Positions 1 through 8,258 of a DNA stretch of 17,684 nucleotides are shown here, in pieces (positions within the stretch are counted from its first letter, which is position 1; the number at the start of each line of letters is the position of its first letter). The notes beneath the pieces were generated by a model. The model saw nothing but the letters and a program-made list of their open reading frames with translations, was not told the origin of the DNA and made no database searches. The position numbers and the translations under genes are program-made. The stretch is from Flavobacteriales bacterium (GTDB lineage: Bacteria > Bacteroidota > Bacteroidia > Flavobacteriales > UBA7430). Where the stretch lies: assembly GCA_024959975.1 (NCBI GenBank), contig JANXFM010000132.1, positions 1-17,684 on the forward strand. The letters run 5' to 3'.

Positions 1-1202
1 TTAAAGGTAAGGTTGTAAGGGATGTTCTTAAGTAACATTTTTATTCCGGGAATGGTTACTTTTTCTTCGTGTTCCGTCAGATCGTTTGAAGTAAAGCCGG
101 TTTGCAATTTAAGAACCGAGTTTTTTATGAAGATTTTGTTTTCAAGCGATAAATAATGATCCGTAATGAGTTGTAAAGGGATTATTTTTTTTCGGTTTTG
201 AAGATTTGATTGAAAATCAGAGGGACTTGGATCTGCTTCATGTGTATGTCCTGGTAATCCTATTCTATTGGAGATGTAGTTGTAGCGTAAATTCAGAATC
301 CAATTTTGTTTATTAAAACCCAGTGAAGTTTTAAAGCTTTTTCCTTCATACCTGGAGTTTACCACATAAGAACCATTGGGGATTTGATAATCTGCACAAT
401 TTTTATAGCCGGCATAAACGTTAAGTCTCAAATTTTCAGACGACAATTTAACTGTAGCTACGTTGTTCGTACTTAGTGAATTCGTTTCAAATTGAGATTT
501 AAAAGAACTTACAAAAGTATTTGGGCTCGTGTAGTGTTCATCCACAAAATAAAGGACTCCACCCAGTGCATCAGCGCCATAAAGTAACGAAGAAGGACCT
601 TTGATAATTTCTACATTTTCGATGCCCATCTCGCCAAAACTAATTCCATGGTCATTAGCCCACTGTTGATTTTCAATTCGAAGACCATTAAGATAGGTGA
701 CTATTTTTAATCCTGACATTCCACGAATGACTGGTTTGCTGATTCCGGTACCTGTGTTTACAGAGTATACACCAGGAACAGTTGACAACATTCCTATTAA
801 ATTAGCCGATTGTATTTGATTGCGATTGGATATTTTTTTTACAAAGACATTTGACAGGTTGTGTTGTTGAACAATTCCTGTAGTTGATGAGATGATTACT
901 TCATTTAACAGAATATGGGACTTTGTTAATTCTATACTTATGAAATCAGTTGTGGGATTATCGATGACTACATTTTTAGTAACATAACCACTTGCAGATA
1001 CAGTAATGTAGGTATTTCTTGGAAGGACTATATTTAATTGAAATACACCATTTGAATCACTTCTTGATTGAATGTTTAAATCTGAAATTTCTATTAAGGC
1101 AAAGGGAACTCCATTTTTAGTCTCAGAATCAATAATTTTGAGGCTTTTTGCTTCAGAGAATAATGAGGCTGTAAAAATAAGAATGAATAAAATTTTTCTC
1201 AC
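1..1202 (-). CDS. TonB-dependent outer-membrane receptor, probably for zinc (C-terminus beyond the window)
   Basis: I translated this reading frame by hand on the minus strand; it stays open to the window edge, giving about 400 N-terminal residues. A GTG start at 1202 gives a short hydrophobic signal peptide (VRKILFILIF...SEA). Residues about 20-95 look like a carboxypeptidase-regulatory-like domain (GVPFALIEI, SDSNGVFQLNI, SASGYVTK). The plug domain follows at about 110-220, with VPGVYSVNTGTG, PVIRGMSG, VEIIKGPSSLLYGADALGGV. The start of the beta-barrel follows. Such receptors import metal chelates, vitamins or glycans across the outer membrane using TonB energy. A GLPGHTHEADPS loop near residue 315 resembles the His-containing loops of ZnuD-type zinc receptors (inference), and the divergent neighbour is a Fur-family repressor, which supports metal uptake. 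No ATG is available in frame near the signal peptide, so the GTG start is the best choice. Iron or another metal remains possible. Confidence 0.85.
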   Translation of the reverse strand, partial: MRKILFILIFTASLFSEAKSLKIIDSETKNGVPFALIEISDLNIQSRSDSNGVFQLNIVLPRNTYITVSASGYVTKNVVIDNPTTDFISIELTKSHILLNEVIISSTTGIVQQHNLSNVFVKKISNRNQIQSANLIGMLSTVPGVYSVNTGTGISKPVIRGMSGLKIVTYLNGLRIENQQWANDHGISFGEMGIENVEIIKGPSSLLYGADALGGVLYFVDEHYTSPNTFVSSFKSQFETNSLSTNNVATVKLSSENLRLNVYAGYKNCADYQIPNGSYVVNSRYEGKSFKTSLGFNKQNWILNLRYNYISNRIGLPGHTHEADPSPSDFQSNLQNRKKIIPLQLITDHYLSLENKIFIKNSVLKLQTGFTSNDLTEHEEKVTIPGIKMLLKNIPYNLTF

Positions 1203-1284
1203 GGCACTAATTTTTGCAAATAGTATTAAATCTTTTAAAAAAAACAAAGACGCTCTACAATTATCATAAATCTAAATCACGTTG

Positions 1285-1313
1285 CAAAAGTATAAATAAT
1301 TTGTTAAACGCAA
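1285..1313 (-). promoter_or_regulatory. Bacteroidota-type promoter of the TonB receptor gene
   Basis: On the minus strand the -7 element TACTTTTG (1285-1292) fits TAnnTTTG, and a -33 TTG (1311-1313) lies 18 nt upstream. This is the spacing expected for the Bacteroidota primary sigma factor. The -33 element lies inside the palindrome at 1309-1323, so a bound repressor would block it. Predicted transcription starts near 1278, leaving a leader of about 75 nt. Confidence 0.6.
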
Positions 1314-1323
1314 CAGTGTTGCG
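1309..1323. promoter_or_regulatory. Palindromic operator, candidate Fur/Zur-family binding site
   Basis: CGCAACAGTGTTGCG is a perfect inverted repeat of 7 bp around a central base. It lies in the 162-bp gap between the receptor gene and the Fur-family gene, over the receptor's -33 element and just upstream of a possible -7 element for the regulator. Fur-family dimers bind interrupted palindromes, so autoregulation plus repression of the receptor is the natural reading. Its exact metal specificity cannot be read from the site. Confidence 0.55.
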
Positions 1324-1334
1324 ATATTTTTATT

Positions 1335-1342
1335 TATTTTTG
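1335..1342 (+). promoter_or_regulatory. Possible -7 element for the Fur-family gene
   Basis: TATTTTTG fits TAnnTTTG and lies 22 nt before the ATG at 1365. No well-spaced TTG is present upstream: the nearest is inside the palindrome, only 13 nt away. The call is therefore weak, though it would place the operator within this promoter too. Confidence 0.35.
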
Positions 1343-1364
1343 CATGTATACCCTTTGAGTTAAA

Positions 1365-1781
1365 ATGACGAATTCAGAAAAAATACTTCATACACATGGT
1401 TTAAAAAAAACTATTTTTAGAATAGAGCTTTTGGAATTATTCATGAATTCTGTATCAGCTGTATCTTTTGAAGATATCAAACAAAAAGTATCCACGACAA
1501 GTGATAAAGTAACTATTTATCGAGCCCTAACTTCTTTTGAAAAACAAGGATTAATTCACAAGGTCCCCGATAAATCAAACAAAGCCAGATATGCTTTGTG
1601 TCAGGAAGATTGCAGCAGCAATAAACACATCGATAGTCATGCACATTTTATTTGTAAATATTGTGGAGACACCTTTTGTATTAACGATATGAAAGTTCCT
1701 AAAATTAAAGATTCTAAAGGATTTAGCATTTCAACGACCAATTTAACATTGGAAGGCAAGTGCCTTGAGTGCCAGAAATAA
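1365..1781 (+). CDS. Fur-family metal-responsive repressor (Zur- or Fur-like)
   Basis: A 138-residue protein with the Fur-family layout. The N-terminal winged helix is residues about 1-75, with the DNA-recognition stretch TSDKVTIYRALTSFEKQGLI. The C-terminal dimerisation and metal domain contains the histidine cluster H88, H92, H94 (DSHAHFICKYC). Two CxxC pairs, C97/C100 and C133/C136, are the usual structural zinc site; C79, C83 and C105 are additional cysteines. The length is normal for the family. It is divergent from a TonB-dependent receptor with a palindromic site between them, which fits control of metal import and of its own gene. The sequence alone does not distinguish Zur, Fur or PerR; the receptor's His loop makes Zur my preferred reading. 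No Shine-Dalgarno is visible before the ATG, as is usual in Bacteroidota. Confidence 0.88.
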   Translation: MTNSEKILHTHGLKKTIFRIELLELFMNSVSAVSFEDIKQKVSTTSDKVTIYRALTSFEKQGLIHKVPDKSNKARYALCQEDCSSNKHIDSHAHFICKYCGDTFCINDMKVPKIKDSKGFSISTTNLTLEGKCLECQK

Positions 1782-1821
1782 CAAACGTTTTTAGGTTTTG
1801 CTTCGAATGTTAGTACCAACA

Positions 1822-1853
1822 AAAAAAGACCATCTCTTTCGAGATAGTCTTTC
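1822..1853. terminator. Bidirectional rho-independent terminator
   Basis: An A-run precedes a hairpin made of GAC-ATCTC and GAGAT-GTC around a TTTC loop with one C/A mismatch, followed by TTT. It lies between the convergent Fur-family gene and the metalloprotease gene and can serve both. Confidence 0.75.
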
Positions 1854-1872
1854 ATACGTTAAAAACAATAAA

Positions 1873-4038
1873 CTAGTCTGTAATAACAATTTTCTTTGTT
1901 ACACCGGAACCATTTTGTGTCAGTTGAACGAAGTAAATACCGGCCTTTAAGCTTGAGTAAATTTCTTTTAATTGAATACTGTTTATTGCAGCTTTCAACT
2001 CTAAATTTTCTTGTGCCAATACAGCCCCATAAATATTATTTAAAGCAATTTGAATTTCAGCATCTTGATATAATTCAAATTCGATGCTTGCGTCTCCCTT
2101 CGAAGGGTTGGGGAATATGTTTAGTTCTGTAAATGGATGATCGTTTAAGGACAAATCATCGCTGTTACATACGACAAAGTTGTCTATGTATAGCCAGTTC
2201 CCTTCTTCTCCGGAGTATTCGAATTTTAAGATGACATTGCCTTCGCCTGCATAAGTGTTTAGGTTAACGTTAAATTGGGCCCATTGATTGTCTGTTGGAG
2301 TAAAGTCAAAGAAGTGATTACCACCACCATTTGTAGCAAGTGCGTCGGTGTCTTTATTAAATCGCCTTGTCCAAGTGCGTCCACAGTCCTTGCTTACATA
2401 GATTTTAAGGATGTCATTTGAATTTCCGTTTCTTCTAGCATATGCAAGATCAAAATAAGCACGAACAGGAGTTAATGTATTACTTAAGTCGATACTTGGA
2501 GTAATTAAAATGTGTTTTTCTCCTATTTGATTAAACTCACTACTCCTGATGCGAATTGATGCACTATTTATGTTATTATCTATCGGGCTTAAATTTGGAC
2601 TTGAAACTTCTGTGGTTCGTTGCCATGAAGGATCTTCAGATGCTGAAGTTGTCCAATTCCAATGAGGGTTATTATCAAATGTTGGAAATTCATGTGATTC
2701 AAAATTTTGGAAATATGGGGCTGACATATCTGCATTTTCAGGAGAAATGTTTACATAAGCTTCTTTGATAGTTGTAGAAGAACCTACACGATTAGTTGCG
2801 GTTAAAGTAGTTTTAAAAATACCGGACTCGTTGTATATTACTGATGGGTTTTGTTCTGTTGAGCTGGAAGGAGTTCCTCCTTCAAAAGTCCATTCATAAG
2901 AACTGATACTATCTACAGGAGTGTTGTATGAATTACTCTCGTAATTAAGTCCGTCTCCTGCACACCCGTAGGTAAAGTTGGCTTTGAATTCGGCTATTGG
3001 AGCACAGTCTACGGTAACATAATTATCGTTTGTACCTGTGGCAATGAGGTTAGATTCAGTAGTTAAATTGACTCTATATTGATTAATTGCACTGCGCATT
3101 CTTGCTCCCTGTCCTAGTGAGAACATATTTTGACAGTAACCATCAGAATAGTCCATGTAGTTCATAAACATTTCCCCGGAGTCTTGTGTAATTGTTTGTC
3201 CAGACCCTGTTTCACAACCCCTGTCCCATGGGAAGTGATCTGTGCAAACACCATGATTAGCCTCTTTTGCCGTAGGCGTGTCGTTTACCTGGTCATTTCC
3301 ACAGTCTTCATCACCCCAAATGTGGATAAGATTTAACCAGTGTCCCGCTTCGTGTGTTAATGTTCTACCGGAAACTCCTTGAGCAGTTCCAATTGAGCCA
3401 CAGTAATCGTGTCTTATTACAACACCATCTGTTTCAGGATTTGACCATAGTTGACCAGGGAATTGGGCAAAACCTACAATTATACCGTCCATTTCAATGA
3501 GGCTTTTAATGGATTTTACCACCCATACATTAAGGTAGTATTTTGGGTTCCATTGAATTATAGTTTTCACACCTTCATAGGTGTCATTGGTTAAATTAGA
3601 AAAGGTTCTTGTGACACCTTCTGTACAATTTCCATCCGGATCAATTTTTGCCAAACGGAATTCAATACGGACATCTCCGGCATATTCTGCAAAAACAGAA
3701 GGAGTACTTGTCGTATCCGCATTTAAACGAGCAAAATCTTCGTTTAAAATTCTCATTTGATCTTCGATTTGAGTCAAAGAAATGTTTTCTGCCCCTCCTT
3801 CGTGAATTACGTGAAAAACCACAGGGACAATGTAGTGGTCATCATTTCTTACACCATTAGCGGTGTTTTCTCCCTGGAGCCTGTTAAAGGCTTCCCGTCT
3901 TTCTTCTAGTACATCAGCAAGCCCCGGGTTGTCTGCGTATAATTTTTTCTGATGTTCAACAGTACCACACCAATTTTGTGCAGATATTGAAAAGATTCCT
4001 ATTAGTAAGCCAATGGTAATTGTAATAAACTTCTTCAT
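1873..4038 (-). CDS. Secreted M43-family zinc metalloprotease with T9SS sorting domain
   Basis: A 721-residue exported endopeptidase. A signal peptide occupies residues 1-20 (hydrophobic core ITITIGLLIGIF, cleavage after ISA). The catalytic domain spans about 65-325. Its zinc motif HEAGHWLNLIH (229-239) matches HExxHxxxxxH, followed by the Met-turn MNYMDY (292-297), as in the M43 cytophagalysin/pappalysin group. A PKD-like domain (about 350-430; SYEWTFEGGTP, NPSVIYNESGIFKTTLTATN) and a jelly-roll or MAM-like region (about 440-625) follow. The last 85 residues (LNIFPNPSKG ... LKAGIYFVQL ... KKIVITD) form a type A sorting domain that directs export through the type IX secretion system. Many cysteines in the catalytic half probably form disulfides. 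It probably degrades extracellular protein for nutrition. It is monocistronic, bounded by a terminator downstream and by divergent RNase R upstream. Confidence 0.9.
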   Translation of the reverse strand: MKKFITITIGLLIGIFSISAQNWCGTVEHQKKLYADNPGLADVLEERREAFNRLQGENTANGVRNDDHYIVPVVFHVIHEGGAENISLTQIEDQMRILNEDFARLNADTTSTPSVFAEYAGDVRIEFRLAKIDPDGNCTEGVTRTFSNLTNDTYEGVKTIIQWNPKYYLNVWVVKSIKSLIEMDGIIVGFAQFPGQLWSNPETDGVVIRHDYCGSIGTAQGVSGRTLTHEAGHWLNLIHIWGDEDCGNDQVNDTPTAKEANHGVCTDHFPWDRGCETGSGQTITQDSGEMFMNYMDYSDGYCQNMFSLGQGARMRSAINQYRVNLTTESNLIATGTNDNYVTVDCAPIAEFKANFTYGCAGDGLNYESNSYNTPVDSISSYEWTFEGGTPSSSTEQNPSVIYNESGIFKTTLTATNRVGSSTTIKEAYVNISPENADMSAPYFQNFESHEFPTFDNNPHWNWTTSASEDPSWQRTTEVSSPNLSPIDNNINSASIRIRSSEFNQIGEKHILITPSIDLSNTLTPVRAYFDLAYARRNGNSNDILKIYVSKDCGRTWTRRFNKDTDALATNGGGNHFFDFTPTDNQWAQFNVNLNTYAGEGNVILKFEYSGEEGNWLYIDNFVVCNSDDLSLNDHPFTELNIFPNPSKGDASIEFELYQDAEIQIALNNIYGAVLAQENLELKAAINSIQLKEIYSSLKAGIYFVQLTQNGSGVTKKIVITD

Positions 4039-4105
4039 ATTTTTACGAATAGTTGTGAGATTAATATAATATTTTTTCCGAAGGAGGGTAAGAATTAAAG
4101 TATTC

Positions 4106-4113
4106 CAAATCTA
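4106..4113 (-). promoter_or_regulatory. Possible -7 element for the metalloprotease gene
   Basis: Minus-strand TAGATTTG fits TAnnTTTG and lies 67 nt before the ATG. The nearest upstream TTG motifs are 13 and 27 nt away, neither at the ideal distance, so this is tentative. Confidence 0.3.
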
Positions 4114-4210
4114 CACATATACTAAACAAATAGCGTGCCTCAATTAAATACTTTATCATTCTTTTTGCATATGATATTCTCTGAATGGTTTTTTGTTACT
4201 TTTACCACGA

Positions 4211-6346
4211 ATGAAAAAGAGAAGAAATAGCGCGAAAAACCCGCCAAATTTAAAGGCACTAAAAAGAAGTGTCGTTGAGCTTTGTAATGGAGCTGTTAAG
4301 CCGTTGACTCATAAGGATATTTGTCGTCTTTTACAGGTGAAAGATAAGATTGCCAGGCATCAGGTTTTGTTTATTATTAAAAACCTGCTTACTGATGGAA
4401 CTCTTAAAGAGATTGGACATGGTAAGTATGGCAGCAATAAGAGTCCGGAATTTTACGAAGGTAAAATTGAGAAAATTGCTTCGGGTGCAGGTTATGTTAT
4501 TTGTGATGACCTAGAAACGGATGTTTTTATTTCGGCTCGAAATTCAGGGCAAACTTTAGGTGGCGATAAAGTACGAATCATTCTTACCGGTGGGCATACA
4601 GGGAAAAATCCTGAAGGGCTTGTTGTGGAAGTTATTGAACGAGGAAGAAAAGAGTTTGTAGGGAATATGAGGATGGATGCTCGTAATAGTTTTATGACGC
4701 CCGATAATTCGCGAATTGGTACTGATTTTTATATCTCTAAAGAGAAACTAAACGGTGCAAAGAATGGTGATAAAGTTATTGTTAAAATTTTAGACTGGCC
4801 GAAAAAGGCAAAAAGCCCTTTTGCCGAAGTTTCTAAAATTATTGGCGTTGCCGGAGAGCATCATGCAGAGATTCACGCCATACTTGCCGAATTTGGATTG
4901 CCCTATGAGTTCCCGGAAGCAGTAGAAGAATATGTAGAATCTATTCCTGAGGAAATTCAGGAAGCAGAAATTAAGAAGCGTCGTGATATGCGTAAGGTAC
5001 TTGCCTTTACCATAGACCCACACGATGCTAAAGATTTTGATGACGCCTTGTCTATTGAGAAAGTAGGAGATGATAAATGGGAAATAGGGATTCATATTGC
5101 CGATGTTTCTCATTATGTAGAAGAAGGATCGTTATTAAATGATGAAGCTTACGAAAGAGCTACTTCAGTTTATTTGGTAGACAGGGTGGTGCCTATGCTC
5201 CCGGAAAAACTATCCAATAAAGTTTGTTCTTTAAGACCCCATGAAGAGAAATTGTGCTTTTCAGCCGTTTTCACTATAAATAAAGAAGCTGAAGTAGTAG
5301 ACGAGTGGTTTGGAAGAACTGTAATCTATTCTGACCATAGATTTACCTATGAGGATGCTCAGGAGGTTATAGAAAATAAAGAAGGCAAATTTTCAGAAGA
5401 GATCTTATTGATGGATAAGCTTGCAAAAATAATGCGAGCGAAACGTGTTGATGAAGGAGCTATTACTTTTGATAGAGTAGAAGTGAAGTTCCGATTAGAC
5501 GAGGTAAATAATCCTACAGGAGTTTACTTTAAACACGCAAAAGATGCCAACAAGCTTATCGAAGAGTTTATGCTATTGGCAAATAGGCGGGTAGCAGCAT
5601 TTATTGGTAGAAACATAGATGGAGCTCCAAGTAAAAAACCTTTTGTTTACAGAATTCATGATGTTCCGGATCCGGAAAAGATAGGGACTTTTTCAACTTT
5701 TGTTCATCAATTTGGATATCACATGAATTTGCAGTCTCCCGGTGAAATTGCAAATTCTATGAATCGTGTTTTGGCCGATGTGGTTGGAAAGCGCGAAGAA
5801 AATATGGTGGAGCTTTTGGCTATCAGAACCATGAGTAAAGCAAAATATACGGTAGAAAATATAGGTCATTACGGTTTAGGTTTTGACTATTACACACACT
5901 TCACCTCTCCGATTAGACGTTGGCCTGATGTGATGGTACACCGTTTATTACAACGTTATTTAGATGGTGAAAAAGTAAAGGAAAAAGATGCCATTGAAGA
6001 GCAGTGTAAACATTCATCAGCTATGGAAAAACTTTCTACAGATGCAGAAAGAGCTTCTATAAAATACATGCAGGTAAAATATTTGGTAGGCAAAGAAGGT
6101 GAAGAGTTTAATGCTGTAGTTTCCGGTGTTACCGAATTTGGAATGTTTGTTGAGTTGGAAGAGAGTCTTTGCGAAGGCTTGGTGTCTATGCGAGACCTTA
6201 AAGATGATCACTATGAGTTGAATAGAGAAACTTTTAGTCTTGTTGGAAGAAAAAATGGAAAGAAATTCCAATTAGGAGATCAACTTAGAGTTCGAGTTCG
6301 CAATGTAGATCTGGTTAAAAAACAACTCGATTTTGAATTGGTTTAA
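4211..6346 (+). CDS. rnr: Ribonuclease R (RNase II/RNB family 3'-5' exoribonuclease)
   Basis: About 711 residues from the ATG at 4211. An in-frame TTG at 4193 would add only MLLLPR, and the basic MKKRRNSAK start is more typical. Domains in order: an N-terminal winged helix (about 15-75), cold-shock OB domains (about 80-225), the RNB catalytic domain (about 255-590) and a C-terminal S1 domain (about 630-711; EFNAVVSGVTEFGMFVELEE). The catalytic acidic cluster DPHDAKDFDDALS lies near residue 270 and holds the aspartates that bind magnesium. HFTSPIRRWPDVMVHR is the second RNB signature. The enzyme degrades structured RNA processively from the 3' end and takes part in rRNA and mRNA turnover in the cytoplasm. 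It stands alone, divergent from the protease and convergent with pheS. Confidence 0.95.
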   Translation: MKKRRNSAKNPPNLKALKRSVVELCNGAVKPLTHKDICRLLQVKDKIARHQVLFIIKNLLTDGTLKEIGHGKYGSNKSPEFYEGKIEKIASGAGYVICDDLETDVFISARNSGQTLGGDKVRIILTGGHTGKNPEGLVVEVIERGRKEFVGNMRMDARNSFMTPDNSRIGTDFYISKEKLNGAKNGDKVIVKILDWPKKAKSPFAEVSKIIGVAGEHHAEIHAILAEFGLPYEFPEAVEEYVESIPEEIQEAEIKKRRDMRKVLAFTIDPHDAKDFDDALSIEKVGDDKWEIGIHIADVSHYVEEGSLLNDEAYERATSVYLVDRVVPMLPEKLSNKVCSLRPHEEKLCFSAVFTINKEAEVVDEWFGRTVIYSDHRFTYEDAQEVIENKEGKFSEEILLMDKLAKIMRAKRVDEGAITFDRVEVKFRLDEVNNPTGVYFKHAKDANKLIEEFMLLANRRVAAFIGRNIDGAPSKKPFVYRIHDVPDPEKIGTFSTFVHQFGYHMNLQSPGEIANSMNRVLADVVGKREENMVELLAIRTMSKAKYTVENIGHYGLGFDYYTHFTSPIRRWPDVMVHRLLQRYLDGEKVKEKDAIEEQCKHSSAMEKLSTDAERASIKYMQVKYLVGKEGEEFNAVVSGVTEFGMFVELEESLCEGLVSMRDLKDDHYELNRETFSLVGRKNGKKFQLGDQLRVRVRNVDLVKKQLDFELV

Positions 6347-6427
6347 AATAGTATTCAGTGACCAGTTTGCAGTTTAAAATTCGCACCTGATACCTTCTAC
6401 CTAATTACTGAAAGCTGACAGCTATTT

Positions 6428-7447
6428 TCAAGCACTTGTAAATTGTTCTAAGAAACGAACATCGTTTTCGAAGAAGAGTCTTAGGTCTTTAATTTGATAT
6501 TTAAGCATTGTAATGCGCTCTACTCCCATTCCAAAGGCAAATCCTGTGTATTTTTTAGAGTCGATACCACAGTTGTCCAATACATTTGGATCAACCATCC
6601 CACAACCTAAAATTTCTACCCAACCGGTGTATTTACATATGTTACAGCCCTTGCCCTTACAGATATTACAAGAAATATCTACTTCGGCACTAGGTTCTGT
6701 AAAAGGGAAGTAGGAAGGCCTAAGTCTGATTTCAGTTTCCTTCCCGAAAAATTCTTGAGCGAAGTGAAGAAGTGTTTGTTTTAAATCTGCAAAAGAAACA
6801 TTCTCATCTACGTATAAACCTTCGATTTGGTGGAAAATACAGTGTGCTCTGGCAGAAATAGCTTCATTACGGAACACTCTACCGGGAGAAATAGTTCGAA
6901 TTGGTGCTTCATTTTTTTCCATAAAGCGAACCTGAACAGAAGAAGTATGTGTTCTTAAAAGGTAGTCAGGATCTCTTTGAATGAAGAATGTATCCTGCAT
7001 ATCGCGAGCTGGGTGTTCATCCGGTAAGTTCAGAGCACTAAAGTTATGCCAGTCATCCTCGATTTCCGGTCCTTCTGAAATCGTAAATCCCAAGCGTGCA
7101 AAAATCTCAATGATCTCGTTTTTCACAATAGATAAGGGGTGACGAGAGCCTAAACGCATAGGCTCCGAACTCATAGTTAAGTCAACACCACTACCGGCAT
7201 TGTCTTCTTTTTGTTCTAGAGCTTCTTTTAAAGTCTCAACTTTTTCCTGAGCTTTTGTTTTTAATTCATTTAGCGTTTGACCAAATGCTTTTTTCTCTTG
7301 ATTTGGAACATCTTTAAAGGCAAGAAACAAGTCGTTAAGCACACCTTTTTTTCCTAAATACTTAATTCTAAACTGTTCAACGGTTTCCGCTGAGTCGGCT
7401 TGGAATTTTTCTACTTCAATTATGTGTTCCTTAATCTGGTTTAGCAT
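6428..7447 (-). CDS. pheS: Phenylalanine-tRNA ligase alpha subunit
   Basis: A 339-residue class II aminoacyl-tRNA synthetase subunit that charges tRNA-Phe as an alpha2-beta2 enzyme. The N-terminus (1-85) is the charged coiled coil that contacts tRNA. The catalytic core begins at about 90 (MRLGSRHPLS). Motif 2 is FRNEAISARAHCIFHQIEG (192-210) and motif 3 is GFAFGMGVERITMLKY (302-317). C260, C263, C268 and C271 form a CxxC-x4-CxxC cluster, a zinc-ribbon-like insertion found in many bacterial PheS proteins. The length is normal. The beta-subunit gene is not in this window, so pheS and pheT are apparently unlinked, as often in Bacteroidota. Confidence 0.96.
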   Translation of the reverse strand: MLNQIKEHIIEVEKFQADSAETVEQFRIKYLGKKGVLNDLFLAFKDVPNQEKKAFGQTLNELKTKAQEKVETLKEALEQKEDNAGSGVDLTMSSEPMRLGSRHPLSIVKNEIIEIFARLGFTISEGPEIEDDWHNFSALNLPDEHPARDMQDTFFIQRDPDYLLRTHTSSVQVRFMEKNEAPIRTISPGRVFRNEAISARAHCIFHQIEGLYVDENVSFADLKQTLLHFAQEFFGKETEIRLRPSYFPFTEPSAEVDISCNICKGKGCNICKYTGWVEILGCGMVDPNVLDNCGIDSKKYTGFAFGMGVERITMLKYQIKDLRLFFENDVRFLEQFTSA

Positions 7448-7494
7448 GGTTTTTGCTTTATCTCATCGTGTTAAATTCCGTAAGTGAAAATTTG

Positions 7495-7502
7495 TATATT
7501 TG
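7495..7502 (+). promoter_or_regulatory. -7 promoter element for the small lipoprotein gene
   Basis: TATATTTG fits TAnnTTTG exactly and lies 40 nt before the ATG at 7543. No clear TTG -33 element is present at the right distance. Confidence 0.45.
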
Positions 7503-7542
7503 ACTCCTTGGAATGCGCAATATTACTAAATATTAAGGACAT

Positions 7543-7890
7543 ATGAAACGTACATCATTAGGCATTATGGGCTTGTTTTTTGCCCTGTTTACCATCTTAA
7601 TTGGTTTAAACTCATGCGAAGTAGATCATTTTTATGAAGCTGAGGTCACTGTGGTTGACGCAGCCGGTAGTCCAATTAATGGAGTTACTGTAACAACCAA
7701 TGTAAATGTAAATGCTGAACACCAGGTATACAGAAGCGGTACAACTGATAGTCAAGGGAAAGTTGACTTTTCCTATTATAACCTTGCAATTTTAAAAGTC
7801 AATGCGGATAAAGGAAACTATCACGGAGAAGGATTACTTATTTTAGAAGAAGATAAAGTAGTGAAAATTACTGTAGTTGTTTACAACTAA
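7543..7890 (+). CDS. Small lipoprotein with a carboxypeptidase-regulatory/Ig-like fold
   Basis: A 115-residue protein. An N-terminal hydrophobic signal ends in the lipobox LNSC, with C25 as the lipidated residue, so the mature protein is about 90 residues. The rest (EAEVTVVDAAGSPINGVTV, SGTTDSQGKVDFSYYNLAIL, VVKITVVVYN) resembles the small beta-sandwich of carboxypeptidase-regulatory-like or bacterial Ig-like domains. An AAGGA stretch (7535-7539) precedes the ATG, unusually Shine-Dalgarno-like for this genome. Its 3' end overlaps the end of the convergent hypothetical gene by four bases, leaving no room for a terminator. The specific function is unknown; envelope location is a firm inference. 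Confidence 0.72.
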   Translation: MKRTSLGIMGLFFALFTILIGLNSCEVDHFYEAEVTVVDAAGSPINGVTVTTNVNVNAEHQVYRSGTTDSQGKVDFSYYNLAILKVNADKGNYHGEGLLILEEDKVVKITVVVYN

Positions 7891-8240
7891 AAGATAACAC
7901 CACTTTCTTCAAAGTATACTATAGCAGCTTCTTTCATTAAAATGGCTTGTTCGCCTGGTTTTAATGGAGGAAGTTTTTCGTTTGTTTGATAGTGTGGCCA
8001 GCCGTCTTTGTCTCGACCTTCAAATTCGTAATATTCGTAATTACTGAGCAAACGACAAATGGCAATGTGTAGCAAGTCTGTTTTTTCTTCTTTAGAAAAT
8101 GCTCTGTAACCCTGCCCCAGCTCTTGAATTCCAACAAGAAATAAGATGGCTTGAAGATCCAAAGTTTCGCCATTGCCAAATTCTTTAGAGACAAAAGCCA
8201 CTAAATTTTTCCACTTTTCTTTTGATTCCGGATTTCTCAT
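7887..8240 (-). CDS. Conserved hypothetical protein
   Basis: A 117-residue soluble protein with no signal peptide or membrane segment. It contains well-formed segments such as LDLQAILFLVGIQELGQGY, KTDLLHIAICRLL and YEYYEFEGRDKDGWPHY, then LPPLKPGEQAILMKEAAIVYF. The mix of helices and a conserved-looking aromatic and acidic loop suggests a real folded domain; I believe similar proteins occur across Flavobacteriia, but cannot assign a function. A minus-strand TACTTTTG (8259-8266) 18 nt before the ATG could be its -7 element. Its stop overlaps that of the lipoprotein gene. Confidence 0.7.
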   Translation of the reverse strand: MRNPESKEKWKNLVAFVSKEFGNGETLDLQAILFLVGIQELGQGYRAFSKEEKTDLLHIAICRLLSNYEYYEFEGRDKDGWPHYQTNEKLPPLKPGEQAILMKEAAIVYFEESGVIF

Positions 8241-8258
8241 TTTGAAAAAAATTTACCA

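Noticed and set aside
1072..1269. 65-codon plus-strand frame left of the Fur-family gene
   Set aside because: It is antisense to the signal peptide and N-terminal domain of the TonB receptor and crosses its promoter.
4790..5113. 107-codon minus-strand open frame inside rnr
   Set aside because: It overlaps the RNase R catalytic region; its F/Y/N-rich translation is typical of an antisense shadow.
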